Positions 6,837-9,108 of a stretch of 9,108 bases of DNA are shown piece by piece (the stretch's first letter is position 1; each line of letters starts with the position of its first letter). Where the stretch lies: positions 3,387-12,494 of the forward strand of contig LFTM01000244.1 of NCBI GenBank assembly GCA_001513505.1. Direction: 5' to 3'. This stretch comes from Clostridiales bacterium DTU092 (GTDB taxonomy: Bacteria > Bacillota > Clostridia > Caldicoprobacterales > Caldicoprobacteraceae). A program made the position numbers and the translations under genes. The notes below the pieces were generated by a model. The model was not told where the DNA came from and did no database searches. It worked only from the letters and a program-made list of their open reading frames with translations.

Positions 6837-7532
6837 TTGGATATAGAAAAATATGTGGATGTGTTGTCTGCAGCTGAACTGTTTGAAGGTCTTGCCGATG
6901 ATGAAATTGTTAACATGGTTAAATGCCTTGAACCAAGAATATATGAATATGAGAAAAATAACTATGTGGCTATTGCGGGAGAAGAGTTCAAAGGTATAGG
7001 AATAATGCTGGATGGTGAGGCGATAGCATATAAAGAAAATTTCGCCGGTACCAGGGTAATGATGACGCTTCTGACTCCCGGGGATGTGTTTGGTGAAATT
7101 GTAGCTTTTTCCACACATACCAAATGGCCGGTAACCGTTGAAGCTCAGAAAACTTGCAAAGTACTGTTTATTAGCCGGGAAAGAATTGTTGGTGAATGCA
7201 GACAGCTATGCCCGTGGCACAGAAAACTTATTGAGAACATGCTTATGATAGTTTCAGAAAGGGCACTTGCCCTCAGCAGAAAAGTGGAGTATTTGTCTAT
7301 AAAAAGCATACGCGGTAAAATCAGTACATTTTTACTGGAGCAATATAAGAAAACAGGAAAAACAATGTTTATGCTGCCTATGAACCGTAATGAGCTGGCG
7401 GATTTTTTAAACGTATCACGGCCTTCTCTTTCAAGAGAGATGTGTAATATGAGGGACGAGGGCACCATTGATTTTCACAGGGCATCGGTACGGATAAACG
7501 ATATCCAGGCTTTAAAAAGGATGGCTGAATAA
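6837..7532 (+). CDS. Crp/Fnr-family transcriptional regulator, probable HcpR-type regulator of hcp
   Basis: DNA-binding regulator of 231 residues, normal for the family. The start is a TTG at 6837 supported by AAGGAG (6821-6826); the next in-frame ATG is 26 residues further in and would remove part of the sensor domain. Residues ~14-130 form the cyclic-nucleotide-like jelly roll (PGDVFGEIVAFS at 81-92). The Arg-Ser/Thr pair that holds cAMP in CRP is replaced by WPVT (97-100), so cAMP is unlikely. There is no N-terminal cysteine cluster as in FNR; the cysteines are 30, 108, 121, 125 and 203. The winged helix-turn-helix is C-terminal (NRNELADFLNVSRPSLSREM, 183-202). Its divergent position to ferredoxin-hcp matches the HcpR arrangement known in anaerobes, where the signal is nitrosative stress. 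The HcpR name is inference from context. Confidence 0.9.
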   Translation: MDIEKYVDVLSAAELFEGLADDEIVNMVKCLEPRIYEYEKNNYVAIAGEEFKGIGIMLDGEAIAYKENFAGTRVMMTLLTPGDVFGEIVAFSTHTKWPVTVEAQKTCKVLFISRERIVGECRQLCPWHRKLIENMLMIVSERALALSRKVEYLSIKSIRGKISTFLLEQYKKTGKTMFMLPMNRNELADFLNVSRPSLSREMCNMRDEGTIDFHRASVRINDIQALKRMAE

Positions 7533-7573
7533 TCCCCGCTGTTAACATTATTTGCAGAATATTATTCAATTAC

Positions 7574-7583
7574 TGGAGCTCCA
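7574..7583. repeat. Short perfect palindrome TGGAGCTCCA beside the inverted-repeat element
   Basis: A 10-base perfect palindrome abuts the left end of the 104-bp element. No T-tract follows, so it is not a clear terminator for the regulator gene. It may be part of the element or incidental. Confidence 0.4.
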
Positions 7584-7686
7584 AGGCTTAGAACCTGTTA
7601 ACGAAGCGGAGGAATAGGCCGAATCATTGTTTGAGCGAAGCGAGTTTGATGAAGGTCCCGGAGCAAGTTTACAGATTCTAAGCCTT
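7583..7686. repeat. ~104-bp palindromic element with 20-nt imperfect inverted ends
   Basis: The left end (7583-7602) and the reverse complement of the right end (7667-7686) agree in 18 of 20 bases; the outer 11 (AAGGCTTAGAA / TTCTAAGCCTT) are perfect. The inside is more G+C rich than the flanks. It contains CGAAGCG twice (7602-7608 and 7636-7642) and a GAGCGAAGCGAG core, plus weak inner pairing (GGCC with GGTCC, ATCA with TGAT). It encodes nothing credible. It sits between convergent genes, a usual place for small non-autonomous or REP-like repeats. No clear target duplication is visible and I cannot name the family. It could act as a structured 3' end for either neighbour, but it lacks T-tracts. 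Confidence 0.65.
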
Positions 7687-7759
7687 TTCGCAAGGTAATT
7701 TCCATAATTTTCAGCAAAACATATAATTGACGATTTAGCTTTATAGAATGTTTTAGCCT

Positions 7760-9067
7760 TTATGATAACAATTCCGGTAAAAATGTGACTATTTGGGGAA
7801 ATGCAATTAAAATAAGTACACATACAAGAGCTGCAATTAAAAATGGCCAGACTCCTTTGAATATAGTTTCAAGCGAAACGTCCCTGGCAACCCCCTTAAC
7901 GACAAAAACGTTCATGCCCACCGGTGGTGTGATAACACCCATTGCCACCACCAAAGCAATTATCACACCAAACCATATAGGATCTCTTCCCAGTACATTT
8001 ACAACCACAGGGTAAAATATTGGAACGGTAAGTAAAATAAGTGCCAGGGCGTCAATGAAACATCCCAGTACCAGATAGACCAGAATTATAAAAACCATTA
8101 CCAAGAAAGGATGTATATTCAATGCAGACACCCAGTTTGCCAGTTCAAAGGGTAATCTGCTTATCGCTATAAAACGCCCGAATATCATGGCACTAGCAAC
8201 CATAAACATGATCATAGCTGTAGTCTTGGTGGTATCTTTCAAGGATTTAATTAAATTTTCACGTGTAAGCTGCCCCTTTAAGATAGTTACCAGCAAAATT
8301 CCGGCACATCCTACAGCTCCGGCCTCGGTAGGTGTAAACCAGCCGGCGAATAAACCACCTAATGAGATACTAAACACAACAATTACTTCCCATACACCAT
8401 TGCGCAGAGAATTCAACTTTTCAGCAAGTGTTGCCCTGGTGCCCGCCGGTGCAAGAGCGGGTTTTCTGGATACGACAATTCGTATGGCCAGCATATAAAG
8501 CAGCATAAGAAGAATACCGGGAACAATGCCTGCAATAAATAACCGTCCTATAGATTGTTCCGTTGACACTCCATATACCAACAATATGACGCTGGGTGGA
8601 ATTAATATCCCTAAAGCACCGCCGGCAGCCACACTGGCAGTGGATAGTGAATCATCATATTTATATTTCCGCATTTCCGGCAGGGCAATAGCGCCCATGG
8701 TGGCAGCAGTTGCAGTATTTGAGCCGCAGATAGCGCCAAATATTGCGCAGGCAGCTTCGGTTGCCATTGCCAGCCCTCCGGGACGATGCCCAACAAGGTT
8801 ATATGCAAACCTATACAGTCTGGTACCTATCCCCGAATAATAGGCTAAAAATCCCATCCATACAAACATGGGAATTACACTTAATGAATAGGAAGCAAAA
8901 TTAGAATATATTTCAGTTGCCAGCATGCTAAATGCTGCCGATGGCGATACCAGGATACTAAAACCTATTACACCTACAATAGCCATTGCATAAGCGATTG
9001 GCATATTTAAAGCTAATAGCACTAAAAATCCAAGTACACCTATTATACCGATTATTGGTTCACCCAT
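7760..9067 (-). CDS. dctM: TRAP transporter large permease subunit (DctM family)
   Basis: Membrane subunit that carries out ion-gradient-driven uptake of organic acids or similar solutes delivered by a periplasmic-type binding protein. The 435 residues contain roughly a dozen hydrophobic segments and the family's conserved phrases: GSNTATAATMGAIALPEM, IPPSVILLVYGVSTEQSIG, FIAGIVPGILL, FTPTEAGAVG and ITPPVGMNVFVVKGVA. I prefer the start at 9067 (MGEPIIG), preceded by AGGT and overlapping a possible upstream stop as ATGGGTGA; an in-frame ATG at 9082 would add five residues and has no binding site. The substrate is not readable. The small permease and binding protein are expected upstream, outside the window. 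It converges on the Crp/Fnr regulator gene, and no clear terminator lies between them apart from the inverted-repeat element. Confidence 0.95.
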   Translation of the reverse strand: MGEPIIGIIGVLGFLVLLALNMPIAYAMAIVGVIGFSILVSPSAAFSMLATEIYSNFASYSLSVIPMFVWMGFLAYYSGIGTRLYRFAYNLVGHRPGGLAMATEAACAIFGAICGSNTATAATMGAIALPEMRKYKYDDSLSTASVAAGGALGILIPPSVILLVYGVSTEQSIGRLFIAGIVPGILLMLLYMLAIRIVVSRKPALAPAGTRATLAEKLNSLRNGVWEVIVVFSISLGGLFAGWFTPTEAGAVGCAGILLVTILKGQLTRENLIKSLKDTTKTTAMIMFMVASAMIFGRFIAISRLPFELANWVSALNIHPFLVMVFIILVYLVLGCFIDALALILLTVPIFYPVVVNVLGRDPIWFGVIIALVVAMGVITPPVGMNVFVVKGVARDVSLETIFKGVWPFLIAALVCVLILIAFPQIVTFLPELLS

Positions 9068-9107
9068 TTTTACCTGTCTCATTTATATGTTTTATGGATT
9101 GTAATAA
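9060..9107 (-). CDS. Possible C-terminal end of the TRAP small permease DctQ (truncated by window)
   Basis: On the minus strand, one frame entering at the window edge reads LLQSIKHINETGKNG and stops at TGA (9060-9062), overlapping the preferred dctM start by eight bases. In TRAP operons dctQ usually precedes dctM with just such an overlap, and a hydrophobic-then-basic tail fits. Another frame also stays open until a TGA at 9079-9081, so only fifteen residues support this call and it is weak. Confidence 0.25.
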   Translation of the reverse strand, partial: LLQSIKHINETGKNG

Positions 9108-9108
9108 A

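Noticed and set aside
7566..7823. Minus-strand open frame of 85 codons covering the inverted-repeat element and the end of dctM
   Set aside because: It overlaps dctM in another frame, has no ribosome binding site, and its codons fall on the repeat; no family resemblance.

Overview
The window looks like a chromosomal segment from an anaerobic, low-GC Firmicute, most likely a member of the Clostridia. Pointers are the A+T-rich intergenic DNA, strong GGAGG-type ribosome binding sites, an S-box (SAM-I) riboswitch with a classic terminator/antiterminator switch, a class I (anaerobe-type) hybrid-cluster protein, and a TTG start codon behind a good ribosome binding site. I cannot name the species.

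Layout. Positions 1-708 (+) hold the ATPase half of an ABC exporter cut by the window edge. Positions 709-1043 are a regulatory leader: a sigma-A-type promoter, a SAM-I riboswitch, its intrinsic terminator, then a duplicated terminator tail overlapping a possible second promoter. Positions 1044-4084 (+) form a compact metN-metI-metQ methionine ABC importer operon followed 15 bases later by an isochorismatase-family cysteine hydrolase. A strong hairpin at 4088-4130 ends this operon and also serves the convergent genes.

Positions 4170-6655 (-) hold hcp (hybrid-cluster protein) and, upstream of it in the same direction, a cysteine-rich ferredoxin-like protein. Divergent from them is a Crp/Fnr-type regulator (6837-7532, +), the expected arrangement for a nitrosative-stress module in which the regulator controls hcp. 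Positions 7533-7759 are non-coding and carry a ~104-bp element with 20-nt imperfect inverted ends. Positions 7760-9067 (-) encode the large membrane subunit (DctM) of a TRAP transporter, possibly coupled to a DctQ gene that lies mostly outside the window.

How it fits together. When SAM is abundant, the leader RNA should terminate before metN. When SAM falls, a long antiterminator helix (913-926 with 933-946) should let transcription run through the methionine importer and the hydrolase. The hcp/ferredoxin/regulator block is a separate redox module. The most interesting points are the hydrolase placed under methionine control, the possible promoter that would bypass the riboswitch, the ferredoxin-like partner with an incomplete second cluster motif, and the unassigned inverted-repeat element. 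I did not see a clearly new multi-gene defence or mobile system.
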